DNA of 64,000 nucleotides from Gp7-AA10 sp035636095 (GCA_035636095.1 DASPZU010000007.1:1-64000), one strand, 5' to 3'. Shown: positions 8,353-16,770, counted from the stretch's first letter. Notes: generated by a model not told the origin, from the letters alone. Numbers and translations: made by a program.

Positions 8353-9036
8353 ATGACCGAACAAGGGACGACCATTTGGGAAAAGTTAGGCGCGAGCGCA
8401 GGAGCGTGGGCGACACTGTGGCTGGCAATTCAGTGGCTGATCCTGCGCGGCGCGCACGCCGATCCGCGAACGGCCGAAGGGGAATTCGTTCGCGTAATGC
8501 TCAGCGAGCGGATGGCGTGGGAATGGGCGACGCTTCTCCGCATCGTGGCCGGACTGATGATCATCTGGTTCATGGGGAGTCTGGCCGGACGTCTACGTTT
8601 GGCGGAAGGCGAACCGGCGCGGCTCGCATCCATCGCGCAGGGAACGGGCGTGGTGTGGGGGGCAGTGTGGCTGCTGAGCGCTTTCTTCAACTCGGCCTCC
8701 ATCCTGCTCGGCACGATCTACAACAATCCGATGGGGGCGCGGCTCGCGGGCGTGTTCGGCCGCGAGTCGGCACTCGTGCTCACGCCATCGATCAGCTACA
8801 CCCTGACCCTGGCGGTCGCTTTCGTCGCATTGCGATACGGCGGATTTCCGAAGTGGTACGCCTACGCCACCATCATTTTGAACAATGTCATTCTCGTTCT
8901 GGCGCTCGTTGACTGGTACGGCCCGGGCAATCTCGCGCCGACGATCATGACCATCGCATTGGCATGGCTCGGCGTCACGAGCCTGCTGATCATCCCCGCC
9001 TACCACCCCCCCGACATGGTGCGAGGAGCGCGATGA
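8353..9036 (+). CDS. DUF4386-like polytopic membrane protein
   Basis: Membrane protein of 227 residues with about six hydrophobic helices (near 15-33, 60-80, 95-125, 140-165, 175-195, 200-222). It resembles the DUF4386 family by overall layout; no catalytic motif is visible. GGAGG at 8344-8348, inside the end of the previous gene, places the start at ATG 8353, one base after the preceding stop. As the only non-enzymatic membrane protein in the operon it could anchor the oxygenases, carry electrons or export the product, but none of these can be shown from the sequence. Confidence 0.7.
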   Translation: MTEQGTTIWEKLGASAGAWATLWLAIQWLILRGAHADPRTAEGEFVRVMLSERMAWEWATLLRIVAGLMIIWFMGSLAGRLRLAEGEPARLASIAQGTGVVWGAVWLLSAFFNSASILLGTIYNNPMGARLAGVFGRESALVLTPSISYTLTLAVAFVALRYGGFPKWYAYATIILNNVILVLALVDWYGPGNLAPTIMTIALAWLGVTSLLIIPAYHPPDMVRGAR

Positions 9037-9038
9037 GG

Positions 9039-9124
9039 CCCCTCATCCGGCCTTCGGCCATATGCGAGATCCCTCGCCCCGCGAAGCGGGAAGAGGGTGC
9101 CGCCAAGCGGCGAGTGAGGGCCGC
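9039..9124 (+). repeat. REP-like palindromic element between operon genes
   Basis: Short self-complementary blocks fill the only sizeable gap in the operon: CCGGCCTTCGGCC, CCCCGCGAAGCGGG and GCCGCCAAGCGGC, between CCCTCATCC and GTGAGGG ends. The same design recurs at 10944-11024 inside the acetyltransferase gene. It could form hairpins in the transcript or act as a mobile non-autonomous repeat. Confidence 0.7.
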
Positions 9125-10516
9125 ATGAGGCTGACCCTGGTCCATCCCTGCGTCGGGCGGCGGCGTGGGCAGCGATACATCCGCACCTGGCAGATGGAGC
9201 CGCTCGCGCCCGCGACGCTGGCCGGCCTGACACCGCGCGACCGCGACACCCAAATCCGCTTCTACGACGATCGCACCGAAGCGATTCCGTTCGATGAGCC
9301 GACCGACGTCGTGGCGCTGAGCGTCGAGACCTACACCGCCAAGCGCTCGTATCAGATCGCATCCGAATTTCGGCGGCGCGGCGTCCCGGTCATCATGGGC
9401 GGATTTCATCCGACGCTCGTGCCCGACGAAGCGAGCGAATACGCGGAATCGATCGTGATCGGCGAGGCGGAGGGCCTCTGGCCCAAAGTGATCGACGATT
9501 TCCGCAACGGTCGATTGCAGAGCGTTTATCGCCAGCCCCAGCGGCCGTCGCTGGGCGGTCTTCGTCCCGATCGATCGATCTTCGAAGGAAAGCGCTACCT
9601 GCCGGTCGGACTGGTAGAAGCGGGACGCGGCTGCCATTTCCGCTGCGAGTTCTGCGCGATTCAGACCTACTTCGCGAACACGCAAACGCGCCGGCCGACC
9701 GAAGAGATCATCGAGGAGATCCGCCGCGTCAAAAAGCCGCTGATCTTTTTCGTCGACGACAACATCACCTCCAACATGGATCAGGCCAAAGAGTTTTTCG
9801 GCGCGCTCATCCCGCTGAAGGTCCGCTGGGTGAGCCAGGCCAGCATCAATGCCGCGCACGACGAAGAATTCCTGCAGCTCATCAAAGCCAGCGGATGTCA
9901 GGGCCTGCTGATCGGATTCGAGACCCTCAATCCCGAGAATCTGCGCAAGATGCGCAAGACCTTCAACATGATGGCGGGCGGCTACGAGAAGGCGCTCGCG
10001 AATCTGAAGCGCCACGAGATCCGCCTCTACGTGACCTTCATCCTCGGCTACGACGAAGACAACGGCGACACGCTGGAGGAGACGCTGGCCTTCGCCGAGC
10101 GCCACAAGTTCTACATCGTGGCTTTCAATCACCTCACTCCGTTTCCCGGAACGCCGCTGTACGACCGGCTGCAACGCGAAGGGCGTCTGCTGTACGACCG
10201 CTGGTGGCTCGCTCCGGAATATCGCTACGGGATGGTGCCCTTCGCGCCGCGCGGCATGACCGCCGATGAGGTGAAGCAGCGCTGCATCGAGGCGCGGCAA
10301 CGCTTCTACGGCATCCCGTCGATCTTCAGACGCAGTCTCGATTTCAAAGTGAACAGCAGGAACTGGTTCATGTGGAGTCATTTCTTTTCCATCAATCTGC
10401 TGTTTCGCGCCGAGGTGATGCAGAGGAAGGATTTCCCGCTGGGCGACGAGTCGTACGACGCGCCGCTCATTAAGGCCGATCATGGAAGTGACTGTCGAAT
10501 TCGCCGCGCCGTCTGA
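9125..10516 (+). CDS. B12-binding radical SAM enzyme (second copy)
   Basis: 463-residue protein homologous to the first radical SAM enzyme in the operon (shared VIMGGFHPTLVPDEA in the B12 domain, matching order of motifs). The cluster motif is C170-x3-C174-x2-C177 (RGCHFRCEFC). The C-terminal third (FNHLTPFPGTPLYDRL) is the conserved radical SAM barrel end followed by a BchE/HpnJ-like extension. The start ATG lies directly after the palindromic repeat, and upstream in-frame codons belong to that repeat, so 9125 is preferred. Two different cobalamin radical SAM enzymes in one operon suggest two separate methylation or C-C bond-forming steps. The 3' end overlaps the next gene by 35 bases. Confidence 0.87.
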   Translation: MRLTLVHPCVGRRRGQRYIRTWQMEPLAPATLAGLTPRDRDTQIRFYDDRTEAIPFDEPTDVVALSVETYTAKRSYQIASEFRRRGVPVIMGGFHPTLVPDEASEYAESIVIGEAEGLWPKVIDDFRNGRLQSVYRQPQRPSLGGLRPDRSIFEGKRYLPVGLVEAGRGCHFRCEFCAIQTYFANTQTRRPTEEIIEEIRRVKKPLIFFVDDNITSNMDQAKEFFGALIPLKVRWVSQASINAAHDEEFLQLIKASGCQGLLIGFETLNPENLRKMRKTFNMMAGGYEKALANLKRHEIRLYVTFILGYDEDNGDTLEETLAFAERHKFYIVAFNHLTPFPGTPLYDRLQREGRLLYDRWWLAPEYRYGMVPFAPRGMTADEVKQRCIEARQRFYGIPSIFRRSLDFKVNSRNWFMWSHFFSINLLFRAEVMQRKDFPLGDESYDAPLIKADHGSDCRIRRAV

Positions 10517-11570
10517 CGACGCCGCCATCCGCGCGCTGCTGCAACGGCAGGCCATGCCGGGCCGCGTCCGCATCGCCTTCGCGCGCGAGCCGAACTTCGC
10601 GCGGGGATGCGCCGTCACCGGCGACGAGTACAAAATCGTGGTGGCGCGGGCACAAGGTGAGATCGTCGGCGTGGCGTGCCGTTCGGTGCGCAACGTTTTC
10701 ATCAACGGACACGAACAGCGGCTCGGCTATCTCGGGCAATTACGCGTCGACGATCGATTTCGGGGACGCTGGCTGGTGTCGCGTGGCTTCGCATTGTTAG
10801 GCGAGATCGATCGGCACGATCCGCTCATCTATCTCGCCTCGATCGTCGACGGCAACCACGAAGCGACCGGCGTGCTGGTGCGCAAAGGGCGACGGTCGTT
10901 CCCCAATTTTCATGAAGTTGCGCGCTATTGCACCTTGGCGATTCCCCTCACCCGGTCCCGCTCAGCGGGACCACCCTCTCCCCGCTTCGCGGGGCGAGGG
11001 CCCTCCCGCCGACGGGGTGAGGGGCAAATCACGGCGGGATCCCTCGACCAGGTTCCGGAAATCGTACGGTTTCTGCGAACGGAGGGATCCCGTCGCCAGC
11101 TTTTTCCGGTGTGGACTGAAGACGCGCTGCGAAATCTGGATGGACTCGATGTCGAAGACATCCGCGTCGCGCGCCGCGACGGAGGGATCGTGGGCGTGAT
11201 GGCGCTGTGGGACCAGACCGCGTACAAGCAATCGATCATCCGCGGCTATTCAGGCTGGATGAAAGCGGTCGCGCCGTTTCTGCCGCGCGCCGGCCACCAT
11301 CTGCGCAGCGCGTACGCCTCGTTGATCTGTGCAACAGACCCGGAAGAGTTCGCGGAATTGCTTCGAGAAATCCACAACCTGGCCAGGGAGCGCCGATTCG
11401 ACTATCTCCTGGTCGGTCTCGACGCGCGCGATCCACTGCTGAAGGTGGCCCGCGCCTACCGTCACTACTCCTATCCCAGCCGGCTCTATCTCGCGTCGTG
11501 GTCTAACGGAGGTTCCATTCATGACCAGCTCGATCATCGCCCCGCTTACGTCGACATCGCCACGCTTTGA
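10482..11570 (+). CDS. GNAT-like acyltransferase with an in-frame repeat insertion
   Basis: Protein of 362 residues. The N-terminal half (about 1-150) has a GNAT acetyltransferase pattern: strand 4 and motif A region around YLGQLRVDDRFRGRWLVSRG. The C-terminal half (about 185-362) looks like a second, divergent GNAT-type module. Residues 155-181 are encoded by a palindromic repeat (10944-11024, exactly 27 codons) and read as Arg/Pro/Gly-rich low complexity between the halves. The gene overlaps the radical SAM stop by 35 bases and the next gene by 50 bases. A role in acylating or N-acylating the pathway intermediate is inferred; no substrate is evident. Confidence 0.72.
   Translation: MEVTVEFAAPSDDAAIRALLQRQAMPGRVRIAFAREPNFARGCAVTGDEYKIVVARAQGEIVGVACRSVRNVFINGHEQRLGYLGQLRVDDRFRGRWLVSRGFALLGEIDRHDPLIYLASIVDGNHEATGVLVRKGRRSFPNFHEVARYCTLAIPLTRSRSAGPPSPRFAGRGPSRRRGEGQITAGSLDQVPEIVRFLRTEGSRRQLFPVWTEDALRNLDGLDVEDIRVARRDGGIVGVMALWDQTAYKQSIIRGYSGWMKAVAPFLPRAGHHLRSAYASLICATDPEEFAELLREIHNLARERRFDYLLVGLDARDPLLKVARAYRHYSYPSRLYLASWSNGGSIHDQLDHRPAYVDIATL
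10944..11024 (+). repeat. REP-like palindrome inserted in frame in a coding sequence
   Basis: An 81-bp element bounded by CCCCTCACCC and GGGTGAGGGG, an inverted pair. Internal palindromes are TCCCGCTCAGCGGGA and CCCCGCTTCGCGGGG. The length is an exact multiple of three, and the host frame continues unbroken on both sides. The same family occupies 9039-9124. Confidence 0.85.
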
Positions 11571-12249
11571 AGTCGAACGGCGACTCACCGGGTCGGTTGT
11601 GACTCACACGACCGAAGAGGAGCGCGGCCAGATGTACGCACTGTTCGAGACGTATTTTCTCGGCACCGATCGCGCACGATTCGAATCCGATCTGGCAGAA
11701 AAGGACGGCGTCATTCTGTTGCGCGACGGCGATCGGATTCGAGGTTTTTCGACATTCCTTTGGATCCGCGAGAAGGAGTTCGTGGCGTTCTTCTCGGGGG
11801 ACACCATCGTCGATCGCGACTACTGGGGCGAGACGGTCCTCAGTCGGATGTGGGCGCAGATCGCGTTTGCCGAGGCCGATCGCATCGACAGCAGGGTTTA
11901 CTGGTTCCTGATCTCGTCCGGATACAAGACCTGGCGCTTTCTTCCGGTGTTCTTTCGCGAGTTCTATCCGAATCCGGAGTTAACGATGCCTCCGCACATC
12001 CGAAACATCATCGATCACCTCGGCGTGTGCAAATTCGGGGATCAGTACGCCGACGGCATCGTTCGCTTCCGCAATGCCACCCCGCTGCGCCGCGGCGTGG
12101 CCGAAATCACCGACGAACGCCTGCGCGATCCGAACATCGCCTTCTTCGCGCGCGCGAATCCCGGACACGCCAATGGCGACGAGCTGGCCTGCCTCACCGA
12201 AGTCTCGCGATCGAATCTGACGCGGGCGGGGCAGAGGATGGTCCGTTGA
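11521..12249 (+). CDS. Putative GNAT-fold protein of the biosynthetic operon
   Basis: Soluble protein of 242 residues with no confident family. Alternating strand and helix segments, the central FFSGDTIVDRDYWGETV, and the downstream IDSRVYWFLISSGYKTWRF hint at a GNAT-like fold similar to the upstream protein, but a clear acetyl-CoA loop is not visible. The start ATG follows GGAGG (11510-11514) within the upstream gene, which it overlaps by 50 bases. The stop overlaps the TTG start of the GH3 gene. Tight coupling on both sides indicates that it acts in the same pathway, perhaps as a second acyltransferase. Confidence 0.6.
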   Translation: MTSSIIAPLTSTSPRFEVERRLTGSVVTHTTEEERGQMYALFETYFLGTDRARFESDLAEKDGVILLRDGDRIRGFSTFLWIREKEFVAFFSGDTIVDRDYWGETVLSRMWAQIAFAEADRIDSRVYWFLISSGYKTWRFLPVFFREFYPNPELTMPPHIRNIIDHLGVCKFGDQYADGIVRFRNATPLRRGVAEITDERLRDPNIAFFARANPGHANGDELACLTEVSRSNLTRAGQRMVR

Positions 12250-13595
12250 TCTGCGGCCTTGCAAACTCGCTGTGGCTCGCCGGCTGTCTACCCGAGCGGG
12301 CGCGATTTCGACGTGCGATACGCAATGTTCGCGCGGAACAGGGGAAGATTCTTCGACGCCTCGTTCCGTCCGCCAAAAGCGTCCGCGATTATCAGCAACG
12401 CGTCCCGCTCAATGACGAGATCCATACTCCGAAAAACATCAAACTCTTGCAGCCCACCAGCGGATCGTCAGGCCCGACCAAGCTGATCCCGTACACCGAC
12501 TCGCTGCAGCGCGAGTTTCAGCGCGGAATTCGCGCCTGGATCGCCGATCTCTTTCTCGACGATCCGCAACTGATGTTCGGTCCCGCGTACTGGTCGGTCA
12601 GCCCACCCTCATGTGGGACTAACTTCAGTCCGTCCGGCATCCCCATCGGCTTCGACGACGATTCCGCCTACGTCGGCGGATGGCAGCGGCGGCTGGTGCA
12701 GTCGGTGATGGTGCGAACGCGGGAAGAGCTCGTCCGCGCGCGCAATCTGCGATTGATCTCCGTTTGGAATCCGACCTTCCTTTCGATTCTGGCCGAGGGC
12801 CTCGACACGGAAAAGCTGTGGCCGAATTTGCGCCTGATCAGTTGCTGGACCGATGCCAACGCCGCCGCGCCGGCAGCGCGACTCGCAAAGCTGTTTCCGC
12901 AAGCGAGGATTCAGGGCAAGGGATTGATCGCGACGGAGGGCTTCATCTCCTTTCCGCTGACGGGACAGGAAGGATCCGTTCTGGCGATCCGCTCGCATTT
13001 TCTCGAATTCATTCCGCTCGGTTCAGAGACGCCGCTGCTGGCGCACGAGCTGGATGAAGGTCAACAGTACGCGGTTGTGATCACGACTGGCGGCGGTTTG
13101 TATCGTTATCAATTGAACGATGTGATCGAAGTCGTCGGCCGCATCGGTCAATGTCCGCTGATTCGCTTCGTCGGACGCCAGGGATTGGTCTCGGACTGGT
13201 TCGGCGAAAAATTGAACGAGGCGTTTGTTGCCGGCGTCCTGCGCCAGACATTCGAAGAAATGAACATCGCGCCGGCGTTCGCGATGCTGGCGTGCGATCC
13301 CGACACTCCGGCGTACGTCCTCACCATCGACGGCGAGGTGCCGGAGCAGCTCGCGGAAAGAATCGAAACACGACTACGCCAAAGCTTCCACTACGATTAC
13401 GCCCGCTTCCTGGGCCAGCTGCAGATGCTGCGCATCGCACAAGTACCGCACGCCGCCGCGGTCTATCAGCAATTCTGCGTGTGCAACGGGCAGAAAGCCG
13501 GCGACGTCAAGCCTCTGGCGCTGGATCGGCGCCCAGCCTCTCAGATCTTTCCCGCTTCGACGTCCTTGATGAACTTGACGATGGCGCGAAAGTAG
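12246..13595 (+). CDS. GH3-family acyl-adenylate amide ligase
   Basis: 449-residue adenylating enzyme of the GH3 auxin-responsive-promoter family, which activates a carboxylate with ATP and transfers it to an amine, usually an amino acid. The P-loop-like LLQPTSGSSGPTKLIPYT is at about residues 62-79, followed by the family's LRLISCWTD, GLIATEGFISFPL (Glu motif), YRYQLNDVIEVVG and the C-terminal lid (RFVGRQGLVSDWFGEKLNE). The only reasonable start is TTG 12246, which overlaps the upstream TGA and has AGAGG about 9 bases before it. It is the last gene of the operon and converges with a minus-strand hydrolase, with a 55-base 3' overlap. It probably performs the final amide-forming step of the pathway (inferred). 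Confidence 0.87.
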   Translation: MICGLANSLWLAGCLPERARFRRAIRNVRAEQGKILRRLVPSAKSVRDYQQRVPLNDEIHTPKNIKLLQPTSGSSGPTKLIPYTDSLQREFQRGIRAWIADLFLDDPQLMFGPAYWSVSPPSCGTNFSPSGIPIGFDDDSAYVGGWQRRLVQSVMVRTREELVRARNLRLISVWNPTFLSILAEGLDTEKLWPNLRLISCWTDANAAAPAARLAKLFPQARIQGKGLIATEGFISFPLTGQEGSVLAIRSHFLEFIPLGSETPLLAHELDEGQQYAVVITTGGGLYRYQLNDVIEVVGRIGQCPLIRFVGRQGLVSDWFGEKLNEAFVAGVLRQTFEEMNIAPAFAMLACDPDTPAYVLTIDGEVPEQLAERIETRLRQSFHYDYARFLGQLQMLRIAQVPHAAAVYQQFCVCNGQKAGDVKPLALDRRPASQIFPASTSLMNLTMARK

Positions 13596-14494
13596 TTTTC
13601 CTGATCGTCGTACATCTCGAGGTGACTGCCCTTGGTGAGCACCACCCGTGAGCGTGGAATCAGCTTGCCCATTTTGCGGATGTCGTCCGGGTTCATCGTC
13701 CCTTTTTCACCCGCGATGATGAGCGTCGGCACTTTGATCCTGGGCAGATCGGCGAAGCGGTCCCAGTTCTTGAAATTGCCGGTGATCACGAATTCGTTCG
13801 GCCCCTGCATGGTGTTGTAGACCTTGGCGTTGAATTTTTTGAATGCGCGGGCGAGCGGCTCCGGCCATGGATTGAGCCGGATCAGATGCTCGGCGTAGAC
13901 CTTGCCGATCATGATCTCCTGGTATTCGGGTGCTTCGAAATTCCCGGCCGCGGCGAACTTCGCCAGCGTCTTGCGATCCTCCTCCGATAATTCGGCGAGA
14001 AGCTTTTGCGCATACGCCTCGTAGGCAGGGATGCTGGCCGTCATGTCGGAGATGATCAGCGCCTTCAGGTGATCCTGATGCGCGAGGGCATACTCGATTC
14101 CAAGCATGCCGCCCCATGAGTGACCGAACAGATAAAACTTGTCGAGGCCGAGGCCCTTGCGAACTTGTTCGACTTCGTCGCGGTAGCGATCCACGGTCCA
14201 CAGCGAAGCGTCGTCGGGCTGATCGGAGTTTCCAACGCCGAGTTGATCGTAGTAGTAGAACTGAACGCCATGCTGAGGGAGGAAATCCTCGAAACATTCG
14301 AAATAGTCGTGCGGAAAACCGGGCCCGCCGTGCAGCGTCAGCATCTTGATCGGCCCGTTGCCGACGCGATCGGTCCACACGTGATACTTGCCGTCGACTT
14401 CGATCATCCGGCTGCCGCCGGTTTTCACCTCCGCCGCCGAGAGCGCGAGAGGACAAGCCAGAGCCAATGCAATGAATGTCTTCATCATCCGCAA
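13541..14494 (-). CDS. Secreted proline-iminopeptidase-like alpha/beta hydrolase
   Basis: 317-residue alpha/beta hydrolase with a Sec signal peptide (first about 20 residues, MKTFIALALACPLALSAA). Proline iminopeptidase family signatures are present: oxyanion motif HGGPG, nucleophile GHSWGG and a C-terminal histidine in KGSHLEMYDDQ. The proline iminopeptidase family removes N-terminal proline or hydrolyses amides and esters. The exported location suggests peptide scavenging or hydrolysis of an amide outside the cytoplasm. It lies 3 bases downstream of the TIG-domain protein on the same strand. Its 3' end overlaps the GH3 ligase gene by 55 bases. Confidence 0.88.
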   Translation of the reverse strand: MRMMKTFIALALACPLALSAAEVKTGGSRMIEVDGKYHVWTDRVGNGPIKMLTLHGGPGFPHDYFECFEDFLPQHGVQFYYYDQLGVGNSDQPDDASLWTVDRYRDEVEQVRKGLGLDKFYLFGHSWGGMLGIEYALAHQDHLKALIISDMTASIPAYEAYAQKLLAELSEEDRKTLAKFAAAGNFEAPEYQEIMIGKVYAEHLIRLNPWPEPLARAFKKFNAKVYNTMQGPNEFVITGNFKNWDRFADLPRIKVPTLIIAGEKGTMNPDDIRKMGKLIPRSRVVLTKGSHLEMYDDQENYFRAIVKFIKDVEAGKI

Positions 14495-14497
14495 ATC

Positions 14498-15847
14498 TTA
14501 CTGTGGCGTGATTGTCGTGACATGTTGCGTCGCATCATGCGTCACGCTGACGAATCCCCACAGATGCAGCGCGGCATACGATTGCGCGCGGATCCAGATC
14601 GTGTCGTGACCGGAAAGCTCGGGGATGCTCTGGAGGTCAATCTGCGCGTAGGCAGGTTGCAATGGCAACTCACGCGATCCTTCGCGCCTGTATGGCGCAG
14701 GAACCAATCCGCCGATCGAGCCGTTGGAATGCTGCAGTAAAACGTCGCGGCGCGTGAGCTCGTCGCCATTCGGTGAAAGAAATACCACCTGCGTCGCGCA
14801 GCAGCCGACGTAATCGGTGATGTAAAGCCGCAGCGTGTTGCGGAAACCCGGCTTCATCGGAACATCGACCAGAGTGATGTTCGATCGAAGATCGCTTTCG
14901 CGCACGACCGGAATCTCGGTCCCCCACGTTTCCGCCTGTCGCGACAGGTCGCGGATTCGGAGCTGTGGAGAAACATAAGGCGCGAGCTCTTTCCGAACAT
15001 AAAACATCGTGGTGGGCGGATTGTCCGAGTCTGCCAGAGGCATGACAACGTTGGGAGCCACGACGTGATTTTTCTGCGCGGGAGCGCCGGCCTCGAGATG
15101 GAAAATGTCGATTCCGGGTTCGAGCATGATTGCGCTTTGATTGATGAGGCGAAGCTCCGACTGCCAGAGCGAGCCGAAACTTCCGGGAATCGGATTCCGG
15201 GTCCAGACCGGCACCAAAAAGCGCTCATAATCGAGAAGATTGATGTACGTGAATCCTGACGGGATGACGGTGTTGTAGCTGTCGCCGCGAACCGTGAGGT
15301 CCACGACGCTGACTTGCGCTTGCGTCGGCGCAACGGCATCGATCTCCGTGGCGCTCACGCGTTCGACAGCCTCGGCAGTTTTGCTTCCAAAGAGCACCGT
15401 CGGCAACGCGCCTGGAAACGCGCCGTGAATCTTCACGACGCGATTGCCTGCCGAAGTGTCGAACGCCGATTCGATCGACGTGATGCCTGACGGCTGTCCG
15501 CTGATTTCGATTGTCTTTTCGAAGAACGGTCTCGGACCGTCGTAGTCCAGAAGTCGCGCCCCGAGCTGATATGTGCCGGCCGCAAGCGGCGGTACATGGA
15601 TGGTCGCGCTGTACGCGCTGACCGCGGACAGACAGGCGCCGCCTCCTGAAAGCGAAAATGTTGCGATCAATTTCTTGTCGGCGATGAAGAGCCGTGGATT
15701 GGATGGGACACAACTGTCGCGCCAGATACCTTCGACGCGAATGTCGAACGGCTGGCCGGCAGCGGGAGCAGTCGGTGAAACCGTGACCTGCCCGACAAGT
15801 GCAACGCATAAGAGATAAAGGATGATGGAGGTGGAAACCGTTTTCAT
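14498..15847 (-). CDS. Secreted protein with TIG/IPT-like domains
   Basis: Exported protein of 449 residues. The start is taken at 15847 because it begins the signal peptide (MKTVSTSIILYLLCVALVGQ); an upstream ATG at 15877 would add ten residues. The body is beta-rich: an N-terminal Ig-like module (about 20-115) and an IPT/TIG-like module (about 120-200, with PTVLFGSKTAEAVERVS and DLTVRG) followed by two further beta domains. No catalytic residues are evident. It is probably an outer-surface or periplasmic binding protein, co-transcribed with the downstream hydrolase. Such proteins are frequent and uncharacterised in Acidobacteria. Confidence 0.7.
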   Translation of the reverse strand: MKTVSTSIILYLLCVALVGQVTVSPTAPAAGQPFDIRVEGIWRDSCVPSNPRLFIADKKLIATFSLSGGGACLSAVSAYSATIHVPPLAAGTYQLGARLLDYDGPRPFFEKTIEISGQPSGITSIESAFDTSAGNRVVKIHGAFPGALPTVLFGSKTAEAVERVSATEIDAVAPTQAQVSVVDLTVRGDSYNTVIPSGFTYINLLDYERFLVPVWTRNPIPGSFGSLWQSELRLINQSAIMLEPGIDIFHLEAGAPAQKNHVVAPNVVMPLADSDNPPTTMFYVRKELAPYVSPQLRIRDLSRQAETWGTEIPVVRESDLRSNITLVDVPMKPGFRNTLRLYITDYVGCCATQVVFLSPNGDELTRRDVLLQHSNGSIGGLVPAPYRREGSRELPLQPAYAQIDLQSIPELSGHDTIWIRAQSYAALHLWGFVSVTHDATQHVTTITPQ

Positions 15848-15897
15848 GGCGACGGTTATAGTAAGCTTTCCGTTCACCTTCCCATGAGGAGACCACC

Positions 15898-16767
15898 ATG
15901 CCCCGAATCGTGAAATGCGGACTCATCCAGACTTCGCTCGCCGCCAAGACCGACCAGAGCCTCGAGAAGATCCGTGACGCGCAGGTCGAGCGCACCCTCA
16001 AATACATCGACCAGGCCGGAAAAGAAGGCGTGCAGATGCTGTGCATGCAGGAAATCTTCACCGGCCCCTATTTCTGCGCCGAGCAGAATCCGCGCTGGTA
16101 CGACGCCGTCGAAAAAATCCCCGAGGGTCCGACCACGAAGTTGATGCAGGAGTATGCCAAGAAGTACAAGATGGTCATCGTCGTCCCGCTGTACGAGGAA
16201 GACGGTGCCGGCGTTTACTACAACACCGCCGCCGTCATCGACGCCGACGGCACCTACCTCGGCAAATACCGAAAGAATCACATTCCCCATACCGCTCCCG
16301 GCTTCTGGGAGAAGTACTACTTCCGTCCCGGCAACCTCGGATATCCGGTCTTCAACACCAAGTACGCCCAGGTCGGCGTCTACATCTGCTACGACCGCCA
16401 TTTCCCCGAAGGCGCGCGCGAGCTCGGTCTCAACGGCGCCGAAGTCGTCTTCAATCCGTCGGCGACCGTCGCGGGCCTTTCAGAATATCTGTGGAAGCTC
16501 GAGCAGCCGGCGCATGCTGTTGCCAATGGCTACTTCGTGGGCGCGATCAACCGCGTCGGTTACGAAGCGCCGTGGAACATCGGCGAGTTTTACGGGCAGA
16601 GCTACTTCTGCGATCCGCGCGGACAGATCATCGCGATCGCGCGCCGCGATCAGGATGCCCTGGTGACCGCCGACCTCGACCTCGACAAGATCCGCGAGGT
16701 GCGGCACACGTGGCAGTTCTATCGCGACCGCCGGCCGGAGACGTACAGCGGATTGTGTCGGCTGTAA
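15898..16767 (+). CDS. Nitrilase-family carbamoyl amidohydrolase (beta-ureidopropionase-like)
   Basis: 289-residue cytoplasmic C-N hydrolase. The Glu-Lys-Cys triad is visible: Glu in LCMQEIFTG, Lys in KYRKNHIPH, Cys in YICYDRHFPE. The CYDRHFPE context is typical of beta-ureidopropionase/N-carbamoylputrescine amidase branches, which hydrolyse N-carbamoyl compounds to an amine, CO2 and ammonia. GAGGAG before the ATG supports the start. It lies ahead of the xanthine dehydrogenase and allantoin genes, so it may process a ureido compound from nucleobase catabolism, but no dihydropyrimidinase or dihydropyrimidine dehydrogenase gene accompanies it. The exact substrate cannot be decided. Confidence 0.87.
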   Translation: MPRIVKCGLIQTSLAAKTDQSLEKIRDAQVERTLKYIDQAGKEGVQMLCMQEIFTGPYFCAEQNPRWYDAVEKIPEGPTTKLMQEYAKKYKMVIVVPLYEEDGAGVYYNTAAVIDADGTYLGKYRKNHIPHTAPGFWEKYYFRPGNLGYPVFNTKYAQVGVYICYDRHFPEGARELGLNGAEVVFNPSATVAGLSEYLWKLEQPAHAVANGYFVGAINRVGYEAPWNIGEFYGQSYFCDPRGQIIAIARRDQDALVTADLDLDKIREVRHTWQFYRDRRPETYSGLCRL

Positions 16768-16770
16768 GTC

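Noticed and set aside
8990..10705. A 571-codon minus-strand frame opposite the second radical SAM gene
   Set aside because: It crosses two real genes and a palindromic repeat and shows no protein family features.
14120..14740. A plus-strand frame across the iminopeptidase-like and TIG-protein genes
   Set aside because: It spans two minus-strand genes with clear signal peptides and motifs; no ribosome site or family match.
15857..15862. TATAGT as a -10 box for the nitrilase gene
   Set aside because: No convincing -35 element lies at the right spacing, and the same bases would serve the divergent gene; too weak to list.
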